Counted from the first letter of the stretch, positions 1-9,490 are shown. The stretch: 64,000 nucleotides of DNA from an uncultured Dorea sp. (GCA_910588745.1 CAJURK010000001.1:1-64000); one strand, 5' to 3'. Program-made: numbers and translations. The notes: generated by a model from the sequence alone, not told the origin.

Positions 1-42
1 TATCATACAGGTTTGCTCCAGTTTTGTATAGGTACTTACTAT

Positions 43-183
43 CTACCGTTTACAATAGTTTGGTTGATATAATAGTTCTGGAAGATAAATATCAAGATTA
101 TGACCTAATACAACTAAAAGAGCTGCGACTATTCTATATACATCTAAAAATACAGTTTGAAACCCACTAAGTTTTTTATTCAT
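43..183 (-). pseudogene. 5' remnant of an acyltransferase-3 (OafA-like) membrane gene
   Basis: A 46-codon frame opens at an ATG preceded by a very good ribosome site (AGGAGG, about nine bases upstream) and ends at TAG. The peptide contains FLDVYRIVAALLVVLGH, which matches the first membrane helix and the conserved R and H of acyltransferase-3 proteins; these move acyl groups onto cell-surface sugars. Family members are usually 330 residues or more, so this copy is cut short. Either a nonsense or frameshift mutation disrupts a longer gene that continues beyond the window edge, or only the 5' end survives. It lies downstream of a promoter, repeat and hairpin leader at 350-502. The family call rests on one motif only. 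Confidence 0.55.
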
Positions 184-349
184 CTAAATATACCTCCTCA
201 TATAATCACGTGTTTTTAATAAAAATTCAAGTTTTTCAATTTTAAGTGTTTTTTATCAAGCATTTTTCCTAAAATGTATCGAAATATATCGTACCTCATC
301 CGGACTTGCTTATTTTATGGTGGCAAACATCGGAATTTATATGAAAAGT

Positions 350-400
350 AAAAAGGCGCATCACGCCCACGGAAAAACCGTGGACGCAACGCGCCTTTTT
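350..400 (-). terminator. Bidirectional intrinsic terminator or attenuator hairpin
   Basis: The outer arms AAAAAGGCGC (350-359) and GCGCCTTTTT (391-400) pair perfectly. They enclose an inner stem CCACGG/CCGTGG (367-372/378-383) with an AAAAA loop. A T-tract follows the stem on both strands. On the minus strand it lies between the promoter at 474-502 and the acyltransferase remnant at 43-183, so it would end a transcript of roughly 120 nt or act as an attenuator. The structure is seen directly; the attenuator role is inference. Confidence 0.75.
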
Positions 401-440
401 GGATAGTTTTTTCTTTATTTACATAACAAAATTGACAGAC

Positions 441-472
<32 letters not shown>

Positions 473-473
473 A

Positions 474-502
474 AGTATATCAAAAATAGGTTCATTTGTC
501 AA
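474..502 (-). promoter_or_regulatory. Near-consensus sigma-A promoter firing leftward
   Basis: Minus strand: TTGACA (497-502), a 17-base spacer, TATACT (474-479). Initiation about seven bases downstream falls at the edge of the GACA array. The next elements downstream are the hairpin at 350-400 and the acyltransferase remnant. Confidence 0.8.
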
Positions 503-531
503 GTCCTTTCCTGCAAAAAACGTATAATGCG

Positions 532-563
532 GTAACAGTTCAGCCTACCGGCTGGACTGTTAC
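532..563. repeat. Short palindromic intergenic repeat (GTAACAGTTCAGCC type)
   Basis: GTAACAGTTCAGCC (532-545) and GGCTGGACTGTTAC (550-563) form a 14-base stem with one mismatch and a four-base loop, flanked on both sides by AATGC. The same arm recurs in both orientations at 49120-49133 and 49251-49264, also next to AATGCC. The two copies lie just outside the two ends of the polysaccharide locus. The element resembles a small dispersed REP/MITE-like repeat; no transposase is present. Confidence 0.7.
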
Positions 564-901
564 ATAATGCCTTTGCTCCCACTATTATTTTTCTGGTAGA
601 TAATCAGCAGGATACCCTCATCTCCCCCATAATAACCACCAGCCAATCAAAGAGATTGGACACCCTGGCGCAAAATTGGAAGAGCCGAATTAAGAGCCAT
701 AGCCGCCGTCAAACGAGGCTGTATCTACTTTTAAGCAGACCCGCACAGATAACAGATAAGGGAAGGTTCGGTCTTATAAAAAGTATGGCCACGTTCCATC
801 TTCTAAATACTTTAAATCAAACACTTGCGACTTTAGCAATAAATAGTTAAACAGAATATTAACATATTACACTATTTGTATCAAAAATTAATGGAACAAT
901 T
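564..901. other. Intergenic stretch at the left end of the locus
   Basis: No convincing gene. A plus-strand frame at 656-850 is arginine- and leucine-rich and looks non-coding. On the minus strand a 28-codon frame (646-560, TTG start) ends with IYQKNNSGSKGIM and stops inside the adjacent repeat, and an overlapping frame gives a short hydrophobic peptide (FDWLVVIM). Either could be a decayed small gene. I see no strong terminator for the gene ending at 902 other than the hairpin at 532-563. Confidence 0.4.
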
Positions 902-2905
902 TTACTCTCGCTCCTCCTCTTCAACTAGTGGAACCCTAAACATATCTCCATCTATTTCAAGTATTACTGCATATTTATCATTTTCGCCATTCTTTACAGG
1001 TTTAATTTCCGTATAAAATGCAGAATACTTTCCATTCATAACATCAGAACTAAATGAGTCTTGAGTTTGAGTTACGTCATAAAATGTATAAGAATCTTCA
1101 TCGGGACTATATACTTCTATATAACTCATTTGTCTAAATGAATTAGAATTCTTTTTATAAAGGCTCCCCTCTATCGCTTTATTTCCTGATTCCACTGTAT
1201 ATAAATGAAGATCGCTAATGATATTGGAATCTGCCTTTTTTATAGATTTCTTATCTATATTAAGCTCCCCATTGCGTATCATATAGAAGGCAATATTATT
1301 GATATCTTTCACCTGAATTGGATAATAGTCTGTGCCATAATGTTCATTGATATAAATTGCAGTAAACACAGCGCTACTTTCTGAGAAAAAATATACTTCG
1401 TCAGGATTAGCTAATACATCACTAAACTCTCTGGAGTTATAAAGAATATACGGCAATTTGGATACCAAAATATTATCCTGGCTAGCCTTGACTAATGGCT
1501 CAAAAGGCATATCTTTTTGATAATAATCCGTATTGTTTGTAACATATGTTTTAGAAGAATCACTTGTCACCAACTCCATCCACTCTGTCGTCAAAGTAAT
1601 ATAATTTTCATCTACTACGCGTGTAATAACATTTAGTTTTTGACTGATTAAAATCACCATGGCAATTGAAATCACTGCAGAATAATATAGTTTTAATTCC
1701 TTCTCTTTTACAGTAATACCATGCGCAAAACTAAGAGTAGAAATGATTGCCGCCATCCAAATAGACGTGCGAATCACCTCAATTTTGTCAACTCCAGTTA
1801 AGTAGCAAAAATAATAGAACAATCCTGTTCCACAAAAAATATACACCATTTTTTGTGTTTTATTAGTTGCTTTTGAAAGAAAAAGCAAAATTAAATAAAT
1901 CAAAAATCCTATAAACAATCCTGTTTCAAAATAGCGAATTGGATAAGAACGTGTAAAATTCAGAAAATCCAATAATGTAAATGCTGGTTTACTAACAAAG
2001 TCTTTGATTTTTACAAGTGTTTCAGGTTCAACAATATATCGATCTACAAATTCGTTTCCTGATAACAAATAAAATGTGTTTTCAGAAATACCAAGTTCAT
2101 CATACTGTGAAAAATGTCCAAAAAAATCAGGCCATCCAAAATTATTGATATATTCTAACGTTTTAGTATATTTGACATATTTTTCAATTTCGGTATTGCT
2201 CTTTAAATAAAGCTTATTTCCAATTTCTAAAAAAACTGGACACAAAAAAATAATTAGACAAATTAAAATATATCGTCTGCAGCCTTTAAAATAACTTGAA
2301 TTTCTACTTCTGTATAATCGATAAACACATGGGAGTAATATAAGCAGCCCAAGGAAAAGAGACTTATTCCACCATAGGTAACCAACTAAAAGCAAAAACC
2401 CCCCCCAAATCAAATAAATCTTTTTTGAGATTCGTTTACTACATATTTGATAAAAAATAAAACAACCAATAGTCAAACACAAAACACTTGTTTTGATATA
2501 ACTAATTCTGGCATAACACTCATATCCAATTAAAATCAAAGTCAAAATATTTGCTACATATCCTCCCCATTTGGAGTTTATCTTGAAAATAATATTCGTT
2601 AGCAATAAAAGACTGATAAAAATACATACATACTGCATCAATGCATACCAAGGAACTTGAGGAATGACAGAATAAAGCATTTTTAAGAAATAACCAGTAA
2701 TTATGTGTATTCTTCCATAGGCGGATGCATTTTCTCCATGTACGCCTGATAGTATATGATTCAAAAACTGATCTGTATTTGTATCAAAATGTACTTCACA
2801 TATAAGTTTAAAGAAAAGAACACATAAAATGTTTAAAAAAATTGATTGAATGAATACTTTATATTTCAATATTTGCTTCTTTAAATTCTTGTAATTTTCT
2901 CTCAT
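902..2905 (-). CDS. Multi-spanning membrane protein, paralogue 1 of 4 (putative GT-C-like transferase)
   Basis: A 667-residue polytopic protein with roughly a dozen predicted membrane segments in residues 20-430 and a soluble C-terminal region of about 230 residues. It shares with the proteins at 3159, 21619 and 32034 an acidic motif after the first helix (here NTDQF), a PWYA..QY motif, a KT(A/S) helix, a GISEN loop and the C-terminal (I/L)..EHY block. An acidic motif in the first outside loop is typical of GT-C glycosyltransferases, which use polyprenyl-phosphate sugars, but I do not recognise a named family. Only one of the two aspartates found in the paralogues is present. A G8 tract at 2399-2406 lies within the coding sequence. 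It is the last gene of the locus. AGGAG about 11 bases upstream supports the start. Confidence 0.7.
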   Translation of the reverse strand: MRENYKNLKKQILKYKVFIQSIFLNILCVLFFKLICEVHFDTNTDQFLNHILSGVHGENASAYGRIHIITGYFLKMLYSVIPQVPWYALMQYVCIFISLLLLTNIIFKINSKWGGYVANILTLILIGYECYARISYIKTSVLCLTIGCFIFYQICSKRISKKIYLIWGGFLLLVGYLWWNKSLFLGLLILLPCVYRLYRSRNSSYFKGCRRYILICLIIFLCPVFLEIGNKLYLKSNTEIEKYVKYTKTLEYINNFGWPDFFGHFSQYDELGISENTFYLLSGNEFVDRYIVEPETLVKIKDFVSKPAFTLLDFLNFTRSYPIRYFETGLFIGFLIYLILLFLSKATNKTQKMVYIFCGTGLFYYFCYLTGVDKIEVIRTSIWMAAIISTLSFAHGITVKEKELKLYYSAVISIAMVILISQKLNVITRVVDENYITLTTEWMELVTSDSSKTYVTNNTDYYQKDMPFEPLVKASQDNILVSKLPYILYNSREFSDVLANPDEVYFFSESSAVFTAIYINEHYGTDYYPIQVKDINNIAFYMIRNGELNIDKKSIKKADSNIISDLHLYTVESGNKAIEGSLYKKNSNSFRQMSYIEVYSPDEDSYTFYDVTQTQDSFSSDVMNGKYSAFYTEIKPVKNGENDKYAVILEIDGDMFRVPLVEEEERE
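2399..2406. repeat. Homopolymeric G8 (minus strand) tract inside a coding sequence
   Basis: Eight cytosines on the plus strand encode Trp-Gly-Gly in the membrane protein at 902-2905. In such AT-rich DNA an eight-G run is unexpected, and a one-base slip would truncate the protein. A possible contingency site. Confidence 0.7.
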
Positions 2906-3158
2906 ATGAGATACTTCTCCTAACCTCTCTATAAGTATTAATCCTTATTTTTTACAACTTCAATTATATACGTTTTTTATAATTCTTCTATTCGCTTCTT
3001 CTCTAACCCATCACATTTTAATATCCCCCCGTCTCTCAAAGTACAATCCAATAAATTTGTTTTCACGTTAAAGAGTCCTCTCTACAATTTTATCCTCTCT
3101 ATTTTTCTTACACTCGCCCTGATGCAGAAAAATAGTAATTATTTACACATATACCTGA

Positions 3159-5192
3159 TTACTTTCTGATTACATCCCGATACAGCATCCCATCCATATT
3201 CAAAATCAATTCCATATCAATAGAATCAGGATTCTCTATATAGATATCATGATATATTTCAGAATACAAATACTGACCGGTATCCGTATGATCCTCATTT
3301 ACATATTGTGGAATATAGAAACATGTATTTTCTTCTGATGTTTTATCATGTATTTTTAAAATTAATTCAGCTCTAAAAAAATTGCTTCCATTTTTGTAAA
3401 TCTTTCCTGCTATATTGAATACTTCTGTATCTGGATTCCAATAAGTATTATACTCAAATGTAATAGTATGATCAAACTTTATTGCTTTATCTACATTTAG
3501 CTTAATATCTCCCGAAATTATTTTATAAAAATCAAATCCATTATAAGATTTCACCAAACAGGCATAAACATCTGAATCATAATGTTCACTAATATAGTTA
3601 ACAATTAATTCCGGATATTCTTGAGAAATCAAATACATATCTGGATTATTCACCATTTCACGAAAAGAATTATATACACCATAATCTGCAAGAATACGAT
3701 TCGTAATCGGCATTTCAGTTCCCCATCCTCCCAGTGCATAAACATTGGAACATGACCCTTTTTCTCTGATATCAATAGGAAGATAGCATGTTGACATTCT
3801 GTCATCTGTAGCAAGAACATAGTATAAATGTTTCTTGTCTTTGCTAATGAAATCACATACTTTTTTTTGATGTTCTTTTTCATCAATCAAATATGATTTC
3901 TCTACCATATTGACCCAGTATGGCTGAATTTGAAAAAGCACAGCTAAAAAAATAAGCGCTAAAAAACTTTTCTTATACTCTGACCGATTCAATACTGTAA
4001 TACATTTTACCGAATATGCCAATAGACAAAATACAGACATCCAAATCACAACGTCAACTCTATGCTGTAAAAATCTTTCTTTATAAAATAAATAAAAATA
4101 TATACCCAAAACAAGAATTAATAAATAAAACACTGCAAAAGGTTCTTTTTCTCTATCCAAAATCCATAATATAAATAAAAACAATGAAATAAGAAACAAA
4201 TTTTCTTTAAATAAAGCATAAGGAAACAGTTGAAAAAATTCAAACACATTGTTAATGGTTAATTCTTTTTTTTGTTTTAGAGAAATTAATTTTTCCATCA
4301 CTTCATTTGTAAAAATTTCGGGATCGGCAAATATCCACGATGAAAACATGTTGACATCATTTGGACTGATTCCAAGCTGTTCATATTCCTCTTGAAACTC
4401 GCTATAATCTGGAAAACCGTAGTCTAACAGGTTGGAACGGTTAATATTATATTCATTATAGGAAGCCCATGCTTCATCGGATTTATAACTCTTCCAGTCC
4501 AAAATCTGAGTTAAAAAAATGAGCAAAAGCACAGAACCAAAAATTAAAAAATATGGTTTTAACTTCGAGATACCTTTTAACAAGCCGTACTTTTTCATAT
4601 TTTTGATGATTTCTCGAATTCCTAACGTACTCATAACCATAAGAACTAATATACAGGAATGGAAACGATACCAGCTTCCAATAAGCAGCATAAATACCCC
4701 CAAAAAAACTGATTTCCATTTACTTCCACAATTCATACATCCATAAAATATTAGTATAGATCCAGAAATTGCAGCCATACCTGCAGTTTTTGTAAATTGT
4801 AATTTTAAGTAAAATTCATATGCACCATAGATTAAAAGTAAAATAGAAAAAAAATATCCGGTTAACTTGTCTTCTTTCTTTATTAAAACATAAGTAAGAA
4901 TCGAAAAGGATATAAATATTACTAAATATTGACAGATACCGTACCAAGGAATGGAGGGAAACAAATTTAGCAATATCAGGATTATCTTGCCAAAAAATAT
5001 ATTTATATAAACCAAACGATTGCTATATTCACCAAAAACGCCATACGTAATTCCAGACATGAAGACATCATCGTTTGTCTCAAATACAGAATCACATAGC
5101 AACACGCAAAATAACATAACGCCAATATTAATTATTATACTTTTACACAGATCTGATGCTAAATAGGATAATACTTTCTTTTTCATAATCAT
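3159..5192 (-). CDS. Multi-spanning membrane protein, paralogue 2 of 4 (putative GT-C-like transferase)
   Basis: 677 residues with about twelve membrane segments. Family landmarks: ETNDDVF after the first helix, IPWYGICQY near residue 80, FTKTA near 130, then a loop with GFPDY...EEYEQLGISPND, a later RFLQHRVDVVIW segment, and a soluble C-terminal part with YISEHYDSDVYA. Like paralogue 1 and unlike 3 and 4 it carries about 100 extra residues at the C-terminus. The paired Asp in the first outside loop is consistent with a GT-C fold, in which the acidic pair binds metal or the acceptor. A polymerase or ligase role is an alternative. The start may be the second Met (5186). It is separated from the gene at 902 by a 253-base AT-rich gap without visible features. 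Confidence 0.7.
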   Translation of the reverse strand: MIMKKKVLSYLASDLCKSIIINIGVMLFCVLLCDSVFETNDDVFMSGITYGVFGEYSNRLVYINIFFGKIILILLNLFPSIPWYGICQYLVIFISFSILTYVLIKKEDKLTGYFFSILLLIYGAYEFYLKLQFTKTAGMAAISGSILIFYGCMNCGSKWKSVFLGVFMLLIGSWYRFHSCILVLMVMSTLGIREIIKNMKKYGLLKGISKLKPYFLIFGSVLLLIFLTQILDWKSYKSDEAWASYNEYNINRSNLLDYGFPDYSEFQEEYEQLGISPNDVNMFSSWIFADPEIFTNEVMEKLISLKQKKELTINNVFEFFQLFPYALFKENLFLISLFLFILWILDREKEPFAVFYLLILVLGIYFYLFYKERFLQHRVDVVIWMSVFCLLAYSVKCITVLNRSEYKKSFLALIFLAVLFQIQPYWVNMVEKSYLIDEKEHQKKVCDFISKDKKHLYYVLATDDRMSTCYLPIDIREKGSCSNVYALGGWGTEMPITNRILADYGVYNSFREMVNNPDMYLISQEYPELIVNYISEHYDSDVYACLVKSYNGFDFYKIISGDIKLNVDKAIKFDHTITFEYNTYWNPDTEVFNIAGKIYKNGSNFFRAELILKIHDKTSEENTCFYIPQYVNEDHTDTGQYLYSEIYHDIYIENPDSIDMELILNMDGMLYRDVIRK

Positions 5193-5289
5193 CTTCTAAA
5201 ATCTGCTGAGGAAATAAATTCATTTTACAGATCCCACGGTAGATATTAGGGTAAAAATACCAGCTCTTACATTAATCAGAAGATACTGT

Positions 5290-6024
5290 TTATCTCCCCC
5301 CCCACGTGATCCCAATGTTTTGTCCTGTTACAGCGTCACTTCCCGAAGACAGTAAATATTTTATTGTCGGAATAACCTCCTGGATATATATATTTCTGCC
5401 TAATGGATTGTTTTTTGCACTTTGCTCTTTGATCAGATTTGGCAGCTCTGAAAGAAATTTTGTTTCCATCATATCTGGAGAAACCCCATTTACCATAATT
5501 CCTTTTGATGCATATTCTGCGGCAAGATTTCGCATTAGTCCAAATAACGCATATTTTACTGTAATATATTGACTTTGAAACTTTGGAGGTACTCCCAGTA
5601 AATATGCAGAAAGCATAAATACAATCTTCCCATATTTCTTTTTTGCCATTTGAGGTATAAAAGACTGCAAAATCATCGTAATGGAACGAAGAGACGTATC
5701 TATTTCAAGCTGATAACTATCCCAGGTATGTTTATGAAATTGCAGACAATGCACTTTTGGAGCTGGCAAGTGAACAATATGATTCGGAATATCGCCCGAA
5801 ACACGTATGCTTTCGATGAAGTCCTCTGTACTTTTTAAATCGGAAAAGTCTGCCTTGACCGGAGTAACCTGTTCTCCGACTTGTTTGCGCAATTCCTCAA
5901 TGATTGCCGCCGAACTTCTATAGTGAGCCCATACCTTTTCATAGTTCTTCCCTACGTTTCTGATCAATTCGGCTCCCACATCTGATGAGGCGCCGGTAAC
6001 AAGAAGAATTTTTCCCTTATTCAT
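5290..6024 (-). CDS. SDR-family oxidoreductase (FabG-like 3-ketoacyl-ACP reductase)
   Basis: A 244-residue classical short-chain dehydrogenase. The cofactor motif TGASSDVG is near the N-terminus, and the catalytic Ser and YxxxK are in the MLSAY...QYITVK segment (about residues 145-165). It overlaps the MaoC-like gene by eight bases, and ACP and FkbH-like genes follow upstream in the same run. The context favours reduction of a 3-ketoacyl group on the carrier protein rather than a nucleotide-sugar step, though the latter is not excluded. The last codons contain a G8 tract, so a slip would change only the C-terminal tail. Confidence 0.8.
   Translation of the reverse strand: MNKGKILLVTGASSDVGAELIRNVGKNYEKVWAHYRSSAAIIEELRKQVGEQVTPVKADFSDLKSTEDFIESIRVSGDIPNHIVHLPAPKVHCLQFHKHTWDSYQLEIDTSLRSITMILQSFIPQMAKKKYGKIVFMLSAYLLGVPPKFQSQYITVKYALFGLMRNLAAEYASKGIMVNGVSPDMMETKFLSELPNLIKEQSAKNNPLGRNIYIQEVIPTIKYLLSSGSDAVTGQNIGITWGGR
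5296..5303. repeat. Homopolymeric G8 (minus strand) tract at the 3' end of the SDR gene
   Basis: Eight cytosines on the plus strand encode the Trp-Gly-Gly just before the stop codon of the reductase. Length variation would replace or extend the C-terminus. Confidence 0.65.
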
Positions 6025-6436
6025 CCATTACACCTGCTTTCAAAAGTCCTCTCAAGACCTTTTCATTTTTTTGATTTCTGATTGTAACCTTGATTTCAAG
6101 ATACCTTAAATCAAACTCTACTTTACTGACTTCACCTGTAACCACTAGTTCATCACCAATAAATACAGGTCTGGCAAATTTGATTTCAACACCTTGAATC
6201 AGACAGAATTTGCCTGGAATATAACATCCCCCTAATGTTGAAATCAGCGATGCCGTCAACATTCCATATACTACGCGGTCTTTAAATCCTTTGGATTTAG
6301 CAAAATTTTCATTCACATGAAGTGGATTTTCGTCTCCTGTTATATCCAAAAACTTCTGCATCATTTCTGCTGTAACAAGAACCTGGAAACTTTCACTCAT
6401 TCCAACCGACAAATCTTTCATCTTATATTCTCTCAT
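6017..6436 (-). CDS. MaoC-like (R)-specific enoyl hydratase / hot-dog dehydratase
   Basis: 139 residues, the usual single hot-dog length. The hydratase signature is clear: TGDENPLHVNENFA followed by the conserved Gly and VVYGML (about residues 33-60), with the catalytic Asp and His. MaoC-type enzymes interconvert trans-2-enoyl and 3-hydroxyacyl thioesters. Set between a FabG-like reductase (eight-base overlap) and an acyl carrier protein (gap of three bases), it probably works on an ACP-bound short acyl chain such as a 3-hydroxyacyl group. The substrate is inferred. Confidence 0.82.
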   Translation of the reverse strand: MREYKMKDLSVGMSESFQVLVTAEMMQKFLDITGDENPLHVNENFAKSKGFKDRVVYGMLTASLISTLGGCYIPGKFCLIQGVEIKFARPVFIGDELVVTGEVSKVEFDLRYLEIKVTIRNQKNEKVLRGLLKAGVMDE

Positions 6437-6439
6437 TTA

Positions 6440-6685
6440 CTATACACCTGTCTTTTCAAGAATAAAATCCACCATTTCTCCAACATTTTTCATGGCGTTT
6501 ACTTCGTCAATGTTAAACTTGATATTAAAATCTTCCTGAATTGCCACAACAAGATTAATCTGTTCAAGACTGTCCCAATCCTCAATATCTACAGACGAAG
6601 TAGCTTCACCGAGGATGATGTCGTCATCGTCAAAATTATTGCGGAAAATCATATTTAATCTTTCAAAAACTGTTTCTCTGTTCAT
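6440..6685 (-). CDS. Acyl carrier protein
   Basis: 81 acidic residues in the four-helix ACP pattern. The phosphopantetheine attachment serine is in DWDSLEQIN (about residues 36-44). The gene overlaps the FkbH-like gene upstream by four bases (ATGA), so the two are translationally coupled. It is not in a fatty-acid operon, so it is most likely a dedicated carrier for an acyl substituent placed on a sugar. Confidence 0.88.
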   Translation of the reverse strand: MNRETVFERLNMIFRNNFDDDDIILGEATSSVDIEDWDSLEQINLVVAIQEDFNIKFNIDEVNAMKNVGEMVDFILEKTGV

Positions 6686-8469
6686 ATTTCTGCCTCCACT
6701 TGAATATATTTATTTTGTTTCTTATAAGAATCCTTAACCTTAAAGGACCATACTGTCCCTTCAGGTGATTCGGAAACAAGTACAAAACCCATAGTTTCAT
6801 AAAACTGTTTTACCATTCCATTTTTCTGTGTTGGATAATAATATCCTCTAATCTCTGCTACACCAGCCGTTCTGCATCTGTAAACCAAAGAATCCATCAT
6901 GGCAAATTCCATCGTTCGTTTTAATACACGGCAACTCATCAGCCATAAATCCATATGGCATATATCGTCGTCCATTCTGCCAATACATACGGAAACCACT
7001 CCATTATCGCCAAACCTATCTTCCAATCTGCCATAAAGTGTTATAAATTTCTTATTATCAGAAATCCCTTCAATTTCTGCCTGTGTGTATCGTCTGGTTG
7101 TAAGATTAAACTGATTACTTTTATTCGTAAGCTGCGCTATACGCGCCATATAGACTGGCTCAAAAGATTTAATAACAGCCTTCATACTCAGGGAAGAGAG
7201 ATATTCACCGTAATCAGAAAAGCTTCCCTGAAGTTTCGTTCTTTCCGCATTTTCTTTATACATCTCGTTTCTTTTCAGATCGTCGGCAGATAGATATGTA
7301 ACCTCAAAAAATCCATTCCTGTCGATATTCTGAATATACTCATGTGATTCCCCAATCTCAGGCGCACATACACCGGGAAGCTGTTCTCTCACCATATGAC
7401 GTTCTGCAGGATTGTCATCCACAAACACAAGACTCTCTGGCAATAGCTGAAGCGTTTCTGCTATTGCAGACATATTTCTGTCCTTGGGTTCCCAGTTAGC
7501 CTTTATTTCTATAAAGTCCTCTGGTGCCAGCGCACTATCCGGATGCCTTAACCCGGACAATGCATTCGAAGCATCATTTTTTGAATTTATATTCAGGATA
7601 ACGCCTGTCTGCTTTAAACGTTTTATATATTCTTGGAATTCTAGATAAACCTGCCCAGAAGGTGTTTCTGGTCCAATCTTTATATTCTCGACACCATCGT
7701 CTCCAATAACCCCTCCCCAGAGCGTGTTATCCAGATCTAATACCAATCCTTTTTTATTCTTTCCAAATATAGATTTTATAATATTTGCCACATTAAAAGA
7801 TAACCAGGGGATTGCGTTCACATTAAGAGCATATTTATACATATTCCAGTAGAATGGATCACTCCAATCTTTTAATCCATAATCCGCTGATATATAATTT
7901 ATATCACAGATAAAAAAATCCTTATGATTCTCTGCATAATCATAAAAACGCTGGTTCATCCTTGAAAGAAAATTTACAGTGCCGTGTTTATCTGCAGCAT
8001 CCCTGTTCCCAAGAAGCCTGAACAAAGGCATCTCAAAATTATTCTGTATCACAGGGCATGCATAACGTTCGGAAAGCTTTTCCCATATTGTTTCAAACCG
8101 CTGCATATAAGATTCCAATAACGCATCAATTGATTCTATTGAATCCAAAGCGGTCGGAACTTCCGGCACATTCCGATTGGTGGTATGAATATATATAATA
8201 TCCGGGCGGAATGCGAAAAGCTCCTGATTTTCAAAGACCGCATCTTCATAATACATCCCATACTCTGATTCATAAAAAGCTGCTTTTATTCCATGGTTCA
8301 TCAGAAATAAATCCAGTATCTGTACAATGTTTGCCGTGGTTGATCCACCAAGGACGGCTATGTTTTTTTCTATATAATTTCTGTTTTCAGCTAGAAGACT
8401 CTTCCGAATTTTTCTTCTATTCGAAAGAATCCAACCCGCATCAAAGGGGTATTCAAGTTCTTTCATCAA
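6682..8469 (-). CDS. FkbH-like HAD-IIIC protein with C-terminal GNAT-like domain
   Basis: 595 residues in three parts: an N-terminal domain with a GGSTT nucleophile-like turn (about 40-220), a HAD-IIIC domain opening with LVLDLDNTLWGG (DxDxT motif, about residue 243), and a C-terminal GNAT-like region (about 420-580). FkbH enzymes dephosphorylate 1,3-bisphosphoglycerate and load a glyceryl unit on an ACP; relatives load other small acids. The neighbouring ACP is the obvious acceptor. From memory, Campylobacter flagellar-glycan loci hold a comparable ACP/HAD-IIIC set next to nonulosonic acid genes, where glyceric-acid-type substituents are known. The actual acyl group here is unknown. Confidence 0.82.
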   Translation of the reverse strand: MMKELEYPFDAGWILSNRRKIRKSLLAENRNYIEKNIAVLGGSTTANIVQILDLFLMNHGIKAAFYESEYGMYYEDAVFENQELFAFRPDIIYIHTTNRNVPEVPTALDSIESIDALLESYMQRFETIWEKLSERYACPVIQNNFEMPLFRLLGNRDAADKHGTVNFLSRMNQRFYDYAENHKDFFICDINYISADYGLKDWSDPFYWNMYKYALNVNAIPWLSFNVANIIKSIFGKNKKGLVLDLDNTLWGGVIGDDGVENIKIGPETPSGQVYLEFQEYIKRLKQTGVILNINSKNDASNALSGLRHPDSALAPEDFIEIKANWEPKDRNMSAIAETLQLLPESLVFVDDNPAERHMVREQLPGVCAPEIGESHEYIQNIDRNGFFEVTYLSADDLKRNEMYKENAERTKLQGSFSDYGEYLSSLSMKAVIKSFEPVYMARIAQLTNKSNQFNLTTRRYTQAEIEGISDNKKFITLYGRLEDRFGDNGVVSVCIGRMDDDICHMDLWLMSCRVLKRTMEFAMMDSLVYRCRTAGVAEIRGYYYPTQKNGMVKQFYETMGFVLVSESPEGTVWSFKVKDSYKKQNKYIQVEAEI

Positions 8470-8482
8470 TCATTTCACCTCA

Positions 8483-9457
8483 TTAACTGGGCCGGTCCAT
8501 ATCGCCGTCACCCTTAAACAATATTGCGTCTTCCGTTTCCGACATATAATATATATCAATATTACGCTGTTCAAACGGCGCGAAATAATCTGGCATAATA
8601 TTTCCGGACTCAGCGACGGATTTCCAACCGCCATGTTCAAAGATTACATCACTTACACCTGCCTCATAACAGTCAACGTATTCACAGTTATATTCTATCA
8701 GAAGTCTGTCTATCTCCGGAGTAAAATATTTTAATAATTCGTGGTCTCCAATACAGTCAATCACTCTAAGCAACGCAGAATCATTGCAAGTCTGTACACG
8801 AAGCACAATAAATAAGGATTTATCCTTATATGTCAGTCCATATTTGATATATTTAAATGAAGAATGTTCAAAATACCGACGTTTAATAAATTCTCTACTT
8901 TTATATAGCTGTCCTTCCCTTACAAGGCAGTTTTCAATACCGAATTGATTTACCGCTTGATCAAACGAAGTGATCTGATACTGTGTGACCCCCTCCTGCT
9001 CTATATATCCGGGAATGACTGCGTCATTTACTTTTGCAATCTTATATTCAGCCATGCGCCTTAATCTGTACCATTGTTTCATTTTTCCAGTATTTAAACC
9101 AAGGAATTTATAAATGGATCTAGTTTTTGGATTTATGCCGGGTGCAGCAATTGTACGTATATCACCGTTTTCCCGCAGAAATGTCAGGATACTTATCCCC
9201 TGCATGGTTTCTTCTGTTTTTATTATTTTCCAAATAGCGAGAGTGACATCCCGGTTCTTATCGTTATACGGAATATATCCCAGCAAACCTGTAATCTCTC
9301 CATTTTTTTCTGAGATAACAAAAGATACCTCTTCGCCCCATTTATGCTGAAATTCAAATAACTCCCTGCTGCAGCTCATTATATGATTTTTTCTCCAGTA
9401 TTTATCAATAAAATTCATTATATTCTGTATATCATCTGTTTTTGCAAACCTTATCAT
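8483..9457 (-). CDS. GNAT-like N-acyltransferase candidate
   Basis: 324 residues from the internal Met (MIRFAKTDDIQNI), preferred over the ORF start at 9484 because GGAGGG lies just upstream of it and the GNAT fold begins immediately. The N-terminal half has the GNAT opening strand-helix and an EKNGEITGLLGYIPY segment. The second half looks like a divergent second acyltransferase lobe. It sits 13 bases ahead of the FkbH-like gene, so it may transfer the ACP-bound acyl group to an amino sugar. The substrate is inferred; a general GNAT role is the alternative. Confidence 0.6.
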   Translation of the reverse strand: MIRFAKTDDIQNIMNFIDKYWRKNHIMSCSRELFEFQHKWGEEVSFVISEKNGEITGLLGYIPYNDKNRDVTLAIWKIIKTEETMQGISILTFLRENGDIRTIAAPGINPKTRSIYKFLGLNTGKMKQWYRLRRMAEYKIAKVNDAVIPGYIEQEGVTQYQITSFDQAVNQFGIENCLVREGQLYKSREFIKRRYFEHSSFKYIKYGLTYKDKSLFIVLRVQTCNDSALLRVIDCIGDHELLKYFTPEIDRLLIEYNCEYVDCYEAGVSDVIFEHGGWKSVAESGNIMPDYFAPFEQRNIDIYYMSETEDAILFKGDGDMDRPS

Positions 9458-9490
9458 CCATATTCCCTCCGTATTTTCAAGCAAACCAGA

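Noticed and set aside
656..850. Plus-strand frame of 64 codons near the left end
   Set aside because: Low-complexity Arg/Ser/Leu composition, no ribosome site, opposite direction to everything near; treated as non-coding.
5290..6024. SDR as a nucleotide-sugar reductase (RmlD-like)
   Set aside because: Classical 244-residue SDR with overlap to MaoC and ACP genes; the extended SDR features of sugar enzymes are missing.
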